A stretch of 64,000 nucleotides of DNA from the NCBI RefSeq assembly GCF_023650515.1, contig NZ_CP096016.1:2792001-2856000 (forward strand), given 5' to 3'. The notes below the pieces were generated by a model, which made no database searches, was not told where the DNA came from, and worked only from the letters and a program-made list of their open reading frames with translations. The stretch comes from Alkalimarinus coralli. GTDB taxonomy: Bacteria > Pseudomonadota > Gammaproteobacteria > Pseudomonadales > Oleiphilaceae. Positions 35,474-44,599 of this stretch are shown here, piece after piece. The position numbers and the translations under genes were made by a program. The stretch's first letter is position 1. Every line of letters begins with the position of its first letter.

Positions 35474-37350
35474 ATCGGGATAGGGAGACACCTCACGATG
35501 CCTCTCCCCCCACACCACCAGGCATACGGATCACGTACCATGGCGGTTCGGTTGATTGAGTTATTTGCGATCAACAAGTTCCGGTATACCCACTGCCACA
35601 AAGTACTTCGTTGGCAGTGCGTATCTTAACGCCGGACTCCCACTCAAACGCCACGGGCCATGCGCTGACTTCGCCGTGTTCCAGGCTAGCCATCTATCTA
35701 TACCCCGTTTTCTTAACTGCCGGTAGCCTGATCGTCCCCATTGCTTCCAAAGATAGCATCTTAACTTCCTCCGTACCCATTTAGCTAGGTCTAATAAAGG
35801 AGACTTTACTTCCGCTATACCAAAGTAAGCCTTCCAGCCCCGCATGTACGCCGAAAGTTCTTTGTAGATTGCTTCTATGGAACGCCCACGGGTTCGCTTG
35901 GTTATTTGACGGACTCGATACTTAAAACGTTGTATTGACTCGTCGCTCACCTTTCGCTTTCTTCGTCGGCTAAACGTTAATCCCAGGAATGAGCGATTCC
36001 AAGGTCGATCAACTGCACTCTTTTCACTGTTTACTTTGAGCTTTAGCCGGTTTGATAAGTAGCGTGTGACCGAGGCCAACACGCGCTCGCCTGAACGAGC
36101 ACTCTTCACATAGATGTTACAATCGTCCGCGTAGCGCACGAACCTGTGCCCTCTCGCTTCGAGCTCTTTATCAAATTCATCCAGGAGCACATTCGCTAAC
36201 AGTGGTGAAAGGGGGCCTCCTTGGGGCGTACCCTCTGAAGCTGGAACCCAAACGTCTCCGCTTAGTGCTCCTGCCTTTAGGAAGCTATTGATCAGCTTAA
36301 GAACACGCTTATCTTGGGTTCGGCGTTTAATCAGGCTCATCAGCTTGTCATGGTTCACTCTGTCGAAGAACTTCTCCAGATCCATGTCCACCGTCCACTT
36401 ATACCCTTCATTGATGAAGTGTTGCGATTGACGGATAGCCTGATGGGCCGACTTGCCCGGTCTAAAACCATAGCTAAAATGGGAGAAGCTTCCGTCCCAC
36501 TCTGCTTGTAAGACCTGGAGCAATGCCTGTTGGATTAAGCGATCTAGTACCGTTGGTATACCCAATTTCCGAACACCGCCTTTGGGCTTGGGTATTTCTA
36601 CCTGTCTGACCGGTTGTGGCCGGTAGTTACCTTCCAGAAGTTGTTGATGAATCTTGGGCCAGTGTTGATTGACAAAGGCGGTCAGGTCGTCAACGGTCAT
36701 CCCGTCTATCCCCGCGCTTCCTTTGTTGCGTTTGACTTGACGGAAAGCACGTTGGAGGTTTTCACGTTCCAGCACCCGTTCCATCAGTTGATCATTGATA
36801 ACCGGAGCGTCTTCTTTGAATAACCCAACCTGGGTTTCATCCTGTTCGGATGCCATACCTAGATCCATTGTTTCAATAACTACTCTCTTCATTTAAACCC
36901 GATAAAGGGCACCGTTCGGGCCTTCCCTTAGACATTCACTTCTGGAAAAAAAAATCCAGCCGAGTAATCACCGGTACTATGCCCTCTGCTGACTTCTCCT
37001 GTGCGGTCGGGGTCAATTGCTCGACCCTCAGCGGTTTTCAGCTGCACGCAGCGTCCCAGCGCAACATCAGGAGACCTCCCAGGGTAAGACACTTAACTTT
37101 CCTCGCGTAGACGCCCAATTTATAAAACGTATCCCGATTGCAGATGGAGGGCTTAATGGTCACGTGCCCACTGGCCCCGAATACGTCACACCTCTTATTG
37201 GGTTCTTGTTCATCGCCCCGCGAATTTGCCTTGAGCTTCCTTCAGACCGCCCCTCACGAGTTGGCCCTTGCCCTTTGGCTAACCTTCGGCTCTGCGAATA
37301 CCTGGTATCGGGACTTTCACCCAACTAGTTAAGTGCCATGCCTGGCACAC
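35474..37350 (-). mobile_element. Group II intron with maturase ORF, antisense to host gene
   Basis: On the minus strand the element begins GTGTGCCAGGCATGGC (5' consensus GTGYG) and ends TATCCCGAT. A domain V-like sequence CCGCCATGGTACGTGATCC, then GTATGCCTGGTGGTGTGG, lies just after the maturase stop. The 5' region contains TGGGTGAAAGTCCCGATAC and GAAGTCAGCAGAGG, both common in bacterial group II introns. The ends are fixed by the host frame: removal of exactly 35474-37350 (1877 nt) restores one open frame. Confidence 0.88.
35561..36892 (-). CDS. ltrA: Group II intron reverse transcriptase/maturase
   Basis: 443 residues. The RT domain (about 70-290) shows GSAGIDGM, IPKPKGGVRKLGIPTVLDRL, FSYGFRPGKSAHQAI, SEGTPQGGPLSPLLANVLLDE and the catalytic RYADDC (about residue 250). 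A maturase X/GIIM domain (about 310-400, AYMRGWKAYFG) follows. There is no HNH endonuclease zinc motif at the C-terminus, so it is an endonuclease-minus intron that probably targets single-stranded DNA at forks. All key residues are intact, so it may still be mobile. Confidence 0.94.
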   Translation of the reverse strand: MKRVVIETMDLGMASEQDETQVGLFKEDAPVINDQLMERVLERENLQRAFRQVKRNKGSAGIDGMTVDDLTAFVNQHWPKIHQQLLEGNYRPQPVRQVEIPKPKGGVRKLGIPTVLDRLIQQALLQVLQAEWDGSFSHFSYGFRPGKSAHQAIRQSQHFINEGYKWTVDMDLEKFFDRVNHDKLMSLIKRRTQDKRVLKLINSFLKAGALSGDVWVPASEGTPQGGPLSPLLANVLLDEFDKELEARGHRFVRYADDCNIYVKSARSGERVLASVTRYLSNRLKLKVNSEKSAVDRPWNRSFLGLTFSRRRKRKVSDESIQRFKYRVRQITKRTRGRSIEAIYKELSAYMRGWKAYFGIAEVKSPLLDLAKWVRRKLRCYLWKQWGRSGYRQLRKRGIDRWLAWNTAKSAHGPWRLSGSPALRYALPTKYFVAVGIPELVDRK

Positions 37351-37843
37351 ACGCCCTCAAAGGCCATAAAAATGATCAGCTGGGGTCGCAATGTGTTTTA
37401 CCAAATCGATACGCAGGACTATAACCGATATTTAGAGAAAGAAGGCGCGAGTGATTTAACTCACCTCAACATTCAAACGCATAAGCATTGCTGCCCGCGT
37501 AAGTCCCAAAAGCTCTATGCGGGCATATCACGCTTTTCCCCCATCTACAAAGAGCAGCCCAACCCCCACTATAACCCGGCCATGCCTCTTTCCCCAGAGA
37601 ACTTTCCTGTACAGTTGGTACCGGACTCTATCGCCCACCAGCTGTCGTTAGCGCTTGAGGATATATACAGCAGCGGAATGCTTGACCAATTATTAAGCCA
37701 GTACAATATTCAATAGAGATTCTGTCTGACCTATTTTCAATATAGAGAACTCAACGTATCTATTTAGAGCGCCACGCTGATTGAACTTTGGCTTGCCCTG
37801 CCTGTCCTTTAGTTAATCTACCTTCGAAGTTTGAGAGTATCAA

Positions 37844-38467
37844 ATGTTAGACGCGAAACCTGTTGAAGTAACGCTCTACCGTTGGGCTGGAGCATGGGGG
37901 CCTTTTAAGGTCAAAATTCCCTGTGGTGAATGCTCGCTCACTGCCGATGTCATTCAAGACACCCTAGACACAGAGTTAGGCGGGATTCTAGTCAAGCTTG
38001 AACTTCGTGACTGGCTGTCAGAGTGGTGGAAGCCACTTGTTAAAGGGGGTTGGCACGCCCCCATTGTGATGGTTGAAGGAAGAGTGATAAGTCAGGGGGC
38101 CGCATTAAACCGAGGCGTACTGACTCAAGCGGTCATTGAAGCATTTGCCCATAAGAACGCCCCTACTGGCAACCATCTGTTTGGTAAAGGCACCTGCCCC
38201 CACTGTGCGAGAGCTAAACACTATTTGGACAATGCCAACATTGAGTACAACTATCATGACGTTATAAAAAACCCTAAAGATCTTTATGAAATGCTCGCGA
38301 GGGTAAAACCCATTGTCGGCCCTAAAACCCCGATAACCGTCCCCCAAATATGGCTTGATGGTCGCTACGTTGGCGGCGCAGATGAGTTAGGCAAGCGAGT
38401 ACACCAAACAGTAGAGCCGAATACAGACCGAGGGCGGTGTTCTATATCGCCAGAAAAGCAGTCATAA
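37844..38467 (+). CDS. Two-domain thioredoxin-fold/glutaredoxin protein
   Basis: 207 residues. The C-terminal half (about 105-190) is a glutaredoxin: active site GTCPHCARAKHYLD, then TVPQIWLDGRYVGGADEL with the cis-Pro and glutathione-binding GG. The N-terminal half (about 5-95) looks like a second, diverged thioredoxin fold with a CGEC pair (KIPCGECSLTADV) and APIVMVEGRVISQG. Glutaredoxins reduce disulfides with glutathione. The fused, unusual N-terminal domain suggests a specialised substrate. No signal peptide, so cytoplasmic. Confidence 0.82.
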   Translation: MLDAKPVEVTLYRWAGAWGPFKVKIPCGECSLTADVIQDTLDTELGGILVKLELRDWLSEWWKPLVKGGWHAPIVMVEGRVISQGAALNRGVLTQAVIEAFAHKNAPTGNHLFGKGTCPHCARAKHYLDNANIEYNYHDVIKNPKDLYEMLARVKPIVGPKTPITVPQIWLDGRYVGGADELGKRVHQTVEPNTDRGRCSISPEKQS

Positions 38468-38627
38468 TCTCAGCGCTATAACGGGGTTTCTTCTAATGAG
38501 ATGTATCCCCCAAGCACAGAGATTACAAATATTTTAGATAATATAAGCCGTTTGAATATATTCCTCTTCCCGTTATTTTGTAATAATCCTGGCACTCTTG
38601 TTCACACCTTTAGCCTCGGAACCCTGC

Positions 38628-39710
38628 ATGAACCTCGGATCAAATAAGCTGTCCAGACGTGCCTTTATTACCACCGGCTCGGGCATTGCGCTAGCTACAT
38701 TAGGCCTTTCTACATTAAGCGTCTCTGCATTTGGCCAAACCGCTTCAGAGCCATCAAACGAAGCAAATTCATTGCGCTTTCTTATTGATCGCAACACCTC
38801 TTTCGAGCTATCGAACAACAATAGAGTAAAGCTGGAACGCGCTGTCTATGACTTTATGAAAACCCATTACAACGGCATCACGCTACAGTTTTGGAATCAA
38901 CCCTTTGAACAAATAGACTTTGAGAAGCGTCTAACCAATATTATCTATTGGATTAACAAAGCCATCGCACACCACCAAGCGCTCTATCCGGTCGACCCCA
39001 TTTGGGTGCTTTCACAGATTAAGGCTGAGTCACTGTTCTGTGAGTTCGCGTTATCCCGCTCTCTAGCCGCCGGTATTTGCCAGTTTATGCCTTACACAGC
39101 CCGCGCGGGGCACCAAATGATCGTCGCTGGCGACCTCCCCGAACATCACCTGGCCCCCTATAAAAAGCCGGAACTCGCAAACTCGCTTCGACAGTACGAT
39201 ACGCTCATAAAAGAGCGGAATAACTATATAAAGAGCAATAAAAGCGCAAAGTTCTTTAATTTAAGAAAAGCGCTGGATTTCATGGTGCAGGGTAAGTCCG
39301 GCGCTATAGAAGCAGAAAAGCAACTGAAGTATCTGGAAGGGCTTAAGGAGATCAACCAAAACATTACCGAAGCAAAAGAGAACTATACTCACTATTTGGA
39401 AACCAACATTAATGAGCTAGGCAAGCGGGATCTGTTTGGTGAAATAGAGTTCTTCAACCAGTTTGATGAACGCTTCACCTATAAAAAGCCCATTTTTGCC
39501 ATGGTAAAAATGCTGGCGAATGCATTAAGAGTTAGAAACGGAAATATTCTTGCAGCTTCTGCTGCCTATAATGCAGGGCTTTCGAGAACATGGACAAGCG
39601 AGCCTATCTATACCCAGTATGGCTTGATGCCAGCATATGAAGAGACCAGCCTCTATGTCAGCAAGATTATCGCAAACTATGAAGAAATATCTCAGCGCTA
39701 CTACTCTTGA
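38628..39710 (+). CDS. Tat-exported lytic transglycosylase (SLT-like)
   Basis: 360 residues from ATG 38628. The N-terminus has a twin-arginine signal (KLSRRAFITTGSGIALATLG). The catalytic domain shows QIKAESLFCEFALSRSLAAGICQFMP (Glu of KAES as the likely catalytic residue) and later ILAASAAYNAGLSRTW, the SLT-family AYNAG motif. Between them is a long helical insertion (about 190-290). It cleaves peptidoglycan glycan strands. Use of Tat rather than Sec is unusual for this family. An upstream ATG (38598) would hide the Tat signal. Confidence 0.83.
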   Translation: MNLGSNKLSRRAFITTGSGIALATLGLSTLSVSAFGQTASEPSNEANSLRFLIDRNTSFELSNNNRVKLERAVYDFMKTHYNGITLQFWNQPFEQIDFEKRLTNIIYWINKAIAHHQALYPVDPIWVLSQIKAESLFCEFALSRSLAAGICQFMPYTARAGHQMIVAGDLPEHHLAPYKKPELANSLRQYDTLIKERNNYIKSNKSAKFFNLRKALDFMVQGKSGAIEAEKQLKYLEGLKEINQNITEAKENYTHYLETNINELGKRDLFGEIEFFNQFDERFTYKKPIFAMVKMLANALRVRNGNILAASAAYNAGLSRTWTSEPIYTQYGLMPAYEETSLYVSKIIANYEEISQRYYS

Positions 39711-39762
39711 ACTCTACATAACAGATGAACGCTACATAATGTCTGAACGCTACATCACACCT
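39709..39762. repeat. Three tandem 18-bp repeats
   Basis: gaactctacataacagat, gaacgctacataatgtct and gaacgctacatcacacct follow one another, starting on the last two bases of the transglycosylase stop codon. Core is gaacKctacatMa. Confidence 0.7.
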
Positions 39763-39901
39763 GAGGTTAGGGGTCTGCTTAGTCGTCACTATAATTAATC
39801 GGCGCGAAACACGGTTATTCGCCTACACTAGAGTGTAATCAACGTAACAGAATAAAAAGAACGAAAGACCAAACTGGACGCCAAAAAACACGGATTTATC
39901 T

Positions 39902-41653
39902 ATGTCAGCCTTAAGCCAAATATGCATTGCGATTACAATGACTCTGATCTCTGCTGCCTGCTTCGCATCTCAGCCAGTGCCTGAGGCACGAGACCCGGAG
40001 GCAGCAACAGGAATCCAGCAAAAGTCTGCAGTGACCGCTGAGCAATTCATGGTATCAGCGGCAAACCCTTACGCCGTGAATGCAGGCTACCGAGTTCTCG
40101 CAGAAGGTGGTAGCGCTGTTGATGCCGTTATCGCAGTGCAAATGGTTTTGACACTAGTGGAGCCCCAGTCTTCGGGCATTGGGGGAGGCGCATTTCTCCT
40201 CCACTGGGATAAGCCCAGCAGGAAACTGACCAGTTGGGATGGTCGGGAAAAAGCCCCATCAGCGGCGACCAGCGATTTATTTCTTGATGATAAAGGCCAG
40301 CCCATGGACTGGTGGGAGGCACTGGCAGGCGGCCGTTCAGTTGGTGCCCCTGGTGTTATCGCAATGCTGGCCGAGGCCCATAAAAAGCATGGAAAACTCC
40401 CCTGGAGTTCTCTATTTAAAGAAGCAATCGAATTATCTGAAAATGGCTTTAAGGTCTCGGAGCGATTACACCTGCTTATTGCCAACAATACCAACCCGGC
40501 ATTAGGTCGATATGAAACAGCGAAGTCATATTTCTTTCCTAACGGACAACCACTGCAAACAGGCGCACTACTCCGCAACCCTAAGCTCGCAAACACGTTC
40601 AAAAAAATAGCGACACTAGGCCCCAAGGGGTTTTATACCGGCGACATCGCCAAGCAGATCGTAGCAGCCGTTCAAGGAGCCCATGACAACCCCGGCTTAC
40701 TAACCGAGAAAGATCTCATCGCTTATCAGGCTAAAGAGCGCCCCCCCGTCTGCGCGCCTTATCGCCAATACAAACTGTGCGGCATGGGGCCTCCAACCTC
40801 AGGGGGGATTACCGTGTTGCAGATTATGTCACTACTTGAGCCCTATAAGCTCAAGCAATACTCACCGATGGACTTGAACGCAATACACCTGTTTAGCCAG
40901 GCATCCAGACTTGCGTATGCAGATAGAGACTACTATATCGCTGATAGTGACTTTGTTAAGGTGCCGGTATCAGGTTTGCTCAATCTGGATTATCTAAAAG
41001 AGCGCTCTGCGGTGATCGACAAACAGCAAGACATGGGTTCAGCCTCAGCCGGAAAAATCCCCGGCCCCCCCCCATTTTCGAAGGGGAAAACCCTCGCGCA
41101 ACCATCCACCTCTCATATATCTATCGTCGATGCATCAGGCAACGCGGTATCCATGACAACCAGCATTGAAATGGCATTCGGTTCAACACTGATGGTGGAA
41201 GGGTTTCTTCTCAATAATCAATTGACCGATTTTTCATTCCGTAGCGAAAAAAATGGCCAAGCCGTTGCCAACAAAGTGGAAGGCAATAAGAGGCCCCGTA
41301 GCTCAATGTCTCCTATGATGGTATTCGATGAGCATGATCAGCTAATAATGGTTATAGGCTCCCCTGGCGGCAGCCGAATCATCAACTACGTCGCCAAGGC
41401 AATTATAGGCGTTCTGGATTGGGGGCTCGATATTCAACAAGCCATCGACCTGCCAAACATAACCAACCGAAACGGCACGACAGACCTTGAAGCGGGTACA
41501 GCACTTTCCAAGTTCAAATCCCCTCTTGAAAGCAAAGGGCACAACGTTAATATTCGCGATCTCAATAGTGGTCTGCACGGTATAGTAGTCACGTCAACAG
41601 GGCTAATGGGTGGTGCCGATTCTCGCAGGGAAGGCACCGTAAAAGGGAAATAG
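39902..41653 (+). CDS. ggt: Gamma-glutamyltransferase
   Basis: Ggt is a periplasmic N-terminal nucleophile enzyme that hydrolyses or transfers the gamma-glutamyl group of glutathione. 583 residues: Sec signal (ISAACFAS), then NPYAVNAGYRVLAEGGSAVDA, GIGGGAFLLHWD, DGREKAP, and the self-cleavage site with nucleophile Thr in PSTSHISIVD (about residue 403), followed by FLLNNQLTDFS and the oxyanion region RPRSSMSPMM and GSPGGSRI. All expected motifs are intact. A glutathione link with the glutaredoxin two genes upstream is possible. Confidence 0.94.
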   Translation: MSALSQICIAITMTLISAACFASQPVPEARDPEAATGIQQKSAVTAEQFMVSAANPYAVNAGYRVLAEGGSAVDAVIAVQMVLTLVEPQSSGIGGGAFLLHWDKPSRKLTSWDGREKAPSAATSDLFLDDKGQPMDWWEALAGGRSVGAPGVIAMLAEAHKKHGKLPWSSLFKEAIELSENGFKVSERLHLLIANNTNPALGRYETAKSYFFPNGQPLQTGALLRNPKLANTFKKIATLGPKGFYTGDIAKQIVAAVQGAHDNPGLLTEKDLIAYQAKERPPVCAPYRQYKLCGMGPPTSGGITVLQIMSLLEPYKLKQYSPMDLNAIHLFSQASRLAYADRDYYIADSDFVKVPVSGLLNLDYLKERSAVIDKQQDMGSASAGKIPGPPPFSKGKTLAQPSTSHISIVDASGNAVSMTTSIEMAFGSTLMVEGFLLNNQLTDFSFRSEKNGQAVANKVEGNKRPRSSMSPMMVFDEHDQLIMVIGSPGGSRIINYVAKAIIGVLDWGLDIQQAIDLPNITNRNGTTDLEAGTALSKFKSPLESKGHNVNIRDLNSGLHGIVVTSTGLMGGADSRREGTVKGK

Positions 41654-42037
41654 TTAACAGCAGATCGCCGAAAGTCATTGTGTTCAATTGTTACATTGGG
41701 CAACGTAACCAACCTCGATTGAAATTTATAGCGTATCTATTTCGAAAAATAGCACGAAATGAAAATAGCGCTGTCCCTGCGCTACTCCAAGTATAGCCTG
41801 AAACAGTTATATCAGACAAAAAGTAGCTATATATCAATAAGCTAAACGAAAAAGCCTACAATCAAATGCCCGCTTATTCTTGCTTTTCCCTGCCAAAATC
41901 ATGCGTTTACATAGTCGCGACTCGCCATTAAGTCAACACAAAATATCACCAGATACAAATTCTAGGTTGAACATACTAGCATTCTTAACTATATTGCTCA
42001 CTTTATAAACTTAACCAACCCCAGAGTCACTATATCC
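41654..42037. other. 384-bp intergenic region after ggt
   Basis: No gene. Two short perfect hairpins are visible: ctattt-cgaa-aaatag (about 41735-41750) and tagcgc-tgtccct-gcgcta (41766-41784). Neither has a U-run. Nothing else stands out. Confidence 0.45.
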
Positions 42038-42379
42038 ATGCCTGAAAACATCACAATCGATCTGATTGAAAAGCTCGAAGAGATCACAAAAGACGATGAG
42101 ATTAAGAAGTTAAAAAAGCTGTTATTGGCCGCTGATCAAAAAGCGAACGCAGCAGAAAAAAAAGCTGACAAAGCAAGCCGAGCGACAGCAGAATCAAACA
42201 AGCTTCTTGAACGTTCGAAGAGCCAGCTTGCAGAACAACGTAAAAAGAACAAAACACTTCAATCTGCTTATAACCAATTGAAGCAGACAAGCGATCAAAA
42301 CAAGCAAAAGCTTGATAACGCACTTAAGAATATTGAAGAGCTTGAAGCTGCGGCAAGCAGTGACAGTAACGACGAGTAA
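42038..42379 (+). CDS. Small coiled-coil protein
   Basis: 113 residues, almost entirely helix-forming and charged, with heptad patterning from about residue 18 to 105 (KKLLLAADQKANAAEKKADKA, then LLERSKSQLAEQRKKNKTLQSAY) and an acidic Ser/Asp tail. No signal peptide. Family not recognised. Stands alone. Confidence 0.7.
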   Translation: MPENITIDLIEKLEEITKDDEIKKLKKLLLAADQKANAAEKKADKASRATAESNKLLERSKSQLAEQRKKNKTLQSAYNQLKQTSDQNKQKLDNALKNIEELEAAASSDSNDE

Positions 42380-42539
42380 GTTGCTACTGGCCATCACGTT
42401 TAATTGTTTAGTATTAAGTCGCTATTCCTCTCTTACCCTCTATCACCATGAGGGCCGCAGGTTTATGGATATCAAATAGTTACTTCACTGAAAGATTTAT
42501 TCTGTTCAAATATTAACTTAACAAAAGACAGACCTCCCC

Positions 42540-43421
42540 ATGCGATGGCCTCACTTCATGATTATTCAATGTCTGCTGATCTTTGTGATTGGTGCCGTTG
42601 CTTATGCCCACAAAGATAAACTGATTGTTCTTAAAAAGCCTCCCGAGTCTTTAGCTCAATGGTATAAACCGGAAAACAAGCGACAAGTATGGCTACATAC
42701 CATGTTTAGTTTACGCCGGGAGATGCAGGCAGTACGGTATTATATTGAAAAAAACCAAAGCGATATTGCTAGCACCAAGGGCAATACGGATAGCCTGGAG
42801 AAGTGGTCCAATAAACTCAGTGAGCATTACCTGAAAATAGCCAAAATGGTTCCAGAGTGGTCCAGAAAACTTGAGATTGGCGCGATCAACCAGCTACAGG
42901 CAGACATAAAAAACCAGCAGTATGGCCAAGCATTAAATCACCTGGAAACAATTCGCCAAAGCTGCGACTCGTGTCATTCGGACTATCGAACAGTCACTGC
43001 ATTGAAGTTCCGGGCACCCGACTTTTCATCTATCAATATATCCCCGTCCGTTTCATTCAACACCCATATGGCAGAGCTAACCGAACAGGTTAATCAGGTT
43101 AAGATTTTTTCTGAAGATGGCATGAAAGAACCTGCGCTAGCGTCATTCTCAGCACTTAAAAATGGCTTAACTGTGATGGGTGAAGTGTGCTCAGACTGTC
43201 ACAAAAAAGACACCAAGGTGTATCCGGGAGATGCGATCACCCAGACCATGAATAGTCTTGAAGAGAGTTTGAAAAGCGGCACAACAAAAGACCAGGGCAG
43301 ATACTTGGGCACACTGGCAGTACAGGCATGTGCTCGCTGTCATGGCACCCATAGACTAACCTACGATATGAAGAGCGGCATTTCAAATCAGCCAACATGG
43401 CTTGAGCTGATAAAACACTAA
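42540..43421 (+). CDS. Triheme c-type cytochrome
   Basis: 293 residues. The N-terminus is a signal peptide or anchor (FMIIQCLLIFVIGAVAYA). Three CxxCH heme sites are present: CDSCH (about residue 144), CSDCH (about 220) and CARCH (about 264). The first two each close a helical segment of about 100 residues, as in cytochrome c' type four-helix bundles, so this may be two cytochrome c'-like domains with an extra heme near the end. Role in electron transfer is certain in outline, but partner and acceptor are not. Confidence 0.85.
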   Translation: MRWPHFMIIQCLLIFVIGAVAYAHKDKLIVLKKPPESLAQWYKPENKRQVWLHTMFSLRREMQAVRYYIEKNQSDIASTKGNTDSLEKWSNKLSEHYLKIAKMVPEWSRKLEIGAINQLQADIKNQQYGQALNHLETIRQSCDSCHSDYRTVTALKFRAPDFSSINISPSVSFNTHMAELTEQVNQVKIFSEDGMKEPALASFSALKNGLTVMGEVCSDCHKKDTKVYPGDAITQTMNSLEESLKSGTTKDQGRYLGTLAVQACARCHGTHRLTYDMKSGISNQPTWLELIKH

Positions 43422-43444
43422 CCCCCAGGGGAGTGTTTTATCAG
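43407..43444 (+). terminator. Strong stem-loop at the cytochrome stop codon
   Basis: A perfect 13-bp stem, ctgataaaacact / agtgttttatcag, with a 12-nt loop, overlaps the stop codon of the cytochrome gene. No U-run follows, but the stem is long enough to end or protect the transcript. Confidence 0.7.
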
Positions 43445-43588
43445 AGCCCCTGTTAACAGCTGCCATACTCTCTGCATTGCACGCCAGTTCCTGTTATCCT
43501 ATTGACGTAATTAAAACTGACACGCATTGGCGCACCGTTACATTGTCAGCACCAGCCAATAGCAAGAGTGAGAAAACAAGAGAAACCA

Positions 43589-43759
43589 ATGTCTAAAGTG
43601 ACCGTAAAGTTTGAGTACGAAAAAGAGACCAAGAACAGCGTACGCTACAAAGAAACACCTCAGGAAGGCTCTGCACCTATTGTGGGCTCGCTATACGTGC
43701 AAAAGTGGTTTGCCGGAGCGACTAAACATATTGAAATCACCATTGATAAGAAAGATTGA
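43589..43759 (+). CDS. Small hypothetical protein
   Basis: 56 residues from ATG 43589 (MSKVTVKFEYEKETKNSVRY), beta-rich, ending HIEITIDKKD. The pattern VKFEYEKETKNSVRYKE, with LYVQKWF, recurs in small uncharacterised gammaproteobacterial proteins. It lies 16 bp before the next gene, likely the same operon. Confidence 0.7.
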   Translation: MSKVTVKFEYEKETKNSVRYKETPQEGSAPIVGSLYVQKWFAGATKHIEITIDKKD

Positions 43760-43775
43760 TAACGGATAACGCCAC

Positions 43776-44024
43776 ATGCCCGAGATAAAATTTTCAAAGG
43801 AAGAAAAGCACCATTTAATCAACAAAGTTCAGCGCTACTTTCAAGACGAGTTAGACCACGAAATTGGGCAATTTGAAGCAGACTTTTTGCTGGATTTTTT
43901 CGCAAAGGAGTTAGGTGCGTTCTATTACAATCAAGGGTTACGCGACGCTCAGACAGTTTTGGTGAGTAAGCTCGATACCATTAGTGACGCAATCTATGAG
44001 ATTGAACAACCCACTTCATTTTAA
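43776..44024 (+). CDS. DUF2164 family protein
   Basis: 82 residues, acidic and helical: FSKEEKHHLINKVQRYFQDELDHEIGQFEADFLLDFF, then LGAFYYNQGLRDAQ. This matches the DUF2164 pattern (conserved ELG.FYYN.G). Function unknown. Lies 11 bp before the DUF1439 gene. Confidence 0.82.
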   Translation: MPEIKFSKEEKHHLINKVQRYFQDELDHEIGQFEADFLLDFFAKELGAFYYNQGLRDAQTVLVSKLDTISDAIYEIEQPTSF

Positions 44025-44035
44025 AGGTTGGCCGT

Positions 44036-44584
44036 ATGAAAGCTTTTGTACTTGTCATTGCAACACTTTTTTTAAGCAGCTGTGCCTCAATGGGCAGCTA
44101 TACAGTCTCGGAGTCTCAGCTTGAGTCTTACTTTCAAAACGCGGTTAAACAGTTTGATCATGAACAGTTGAAGGCGGGCTCACCACTCAGCCTAGAACTC
44201 AACGATATTGATATAGCCGTTGGTCCTGATAACAGGGACGTTGTTCAATTGGCATTAGAAGGCAAGATAGCCATCAATGCTGTATTAATGGAATTGCCAG
44301 TTGATGTGTCAGTAAGTATTGAAGGTGCCCCCGTATATATCAGCAAAGATAACGCAATATACATTCGACGGCTAAAGCTGCTCGATAGCAGCGTAGACTC
44401 AATGTTTTTCAAGGGTAATAGTAAGCTGGTCACTGATAATGTTATGGGCGTACTGGCAAAACTGCTGGAAACCGTCCCGGTTTACCGTCTGGACCAATCC
44501 GACTTTACACAGAGAGTTATTTCGACCATACCGGCCGATATCAAAGTAGGAAAAGGAAAGCTGATATTTGTACCCAGCGAATAA
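44036..44584 (+). CDS. DUF1439 (YceB-like) lipoprotein
   Basis: 182 residues with a lipoprotein signal (LFLSSCAS, lipobox Cys about residue 16). The rest is a beta/helix lipid-binding-like domain of the YceB/DUF1439 type (VSESQLESYFQNAV, then LNDIDIAVGPDNRD). Expected in the periplasm, anchored to a membrane. Convergent with the GGDEF-EAL gene. Confidence 0.85.
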   Translation: MKAFVLVIATLFLSSCASMGSYTVSESQLESYFQNAVKQFDHEQLKAGSPLSLELNDIDIAVGPDNRDVVQLALEGKIAINAVLMELPVDVSVSIEGAPVYISKDNAIYIRRLKLLDSSVDSMFFKGNSKLVTDNVMGVLAKLLETVPVYRLDQSDFTQRVISTIPADIKVGKGKLIFVPSE

Positions 44585-44599
44585 CCGCCGCAGGCGAGT

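Larger units (their letters stand above)
34991..37716 (+). pseudogene. Solute-binding protein gene split by an antisense group II intron
   Basis: The left exon (34991-35473, 161 codons) has a Sec signal (ATSNTSLA) and SBP_bac_3-type sequence up to ALVGL. The right part (37351-37716) continues with TPSKAIKMISWGRNVFYQID and ends normally. Joining the two parts keeps the frame and gives a 282-residue protein, typical for the family. The intervening 35474-37350 is a group II intron on the opposite strand, so it cannot be spliced from this gene's mRNA. The gene is therefore broken unless the intron is lost at DNA level. Confidence 0.85.

Noticed and set aside
37017-37332. Plus-strand open frames of 64 and 103 codons
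   Set aside because: They lie antisense in the structured 5' region of the group II intron.
33974-37716. The two solute-binding proteins as part of an ABC transporter operon
   Set aside because: No permease or ATPase gene is nearby, and each gene stands alone with its own upstream region.
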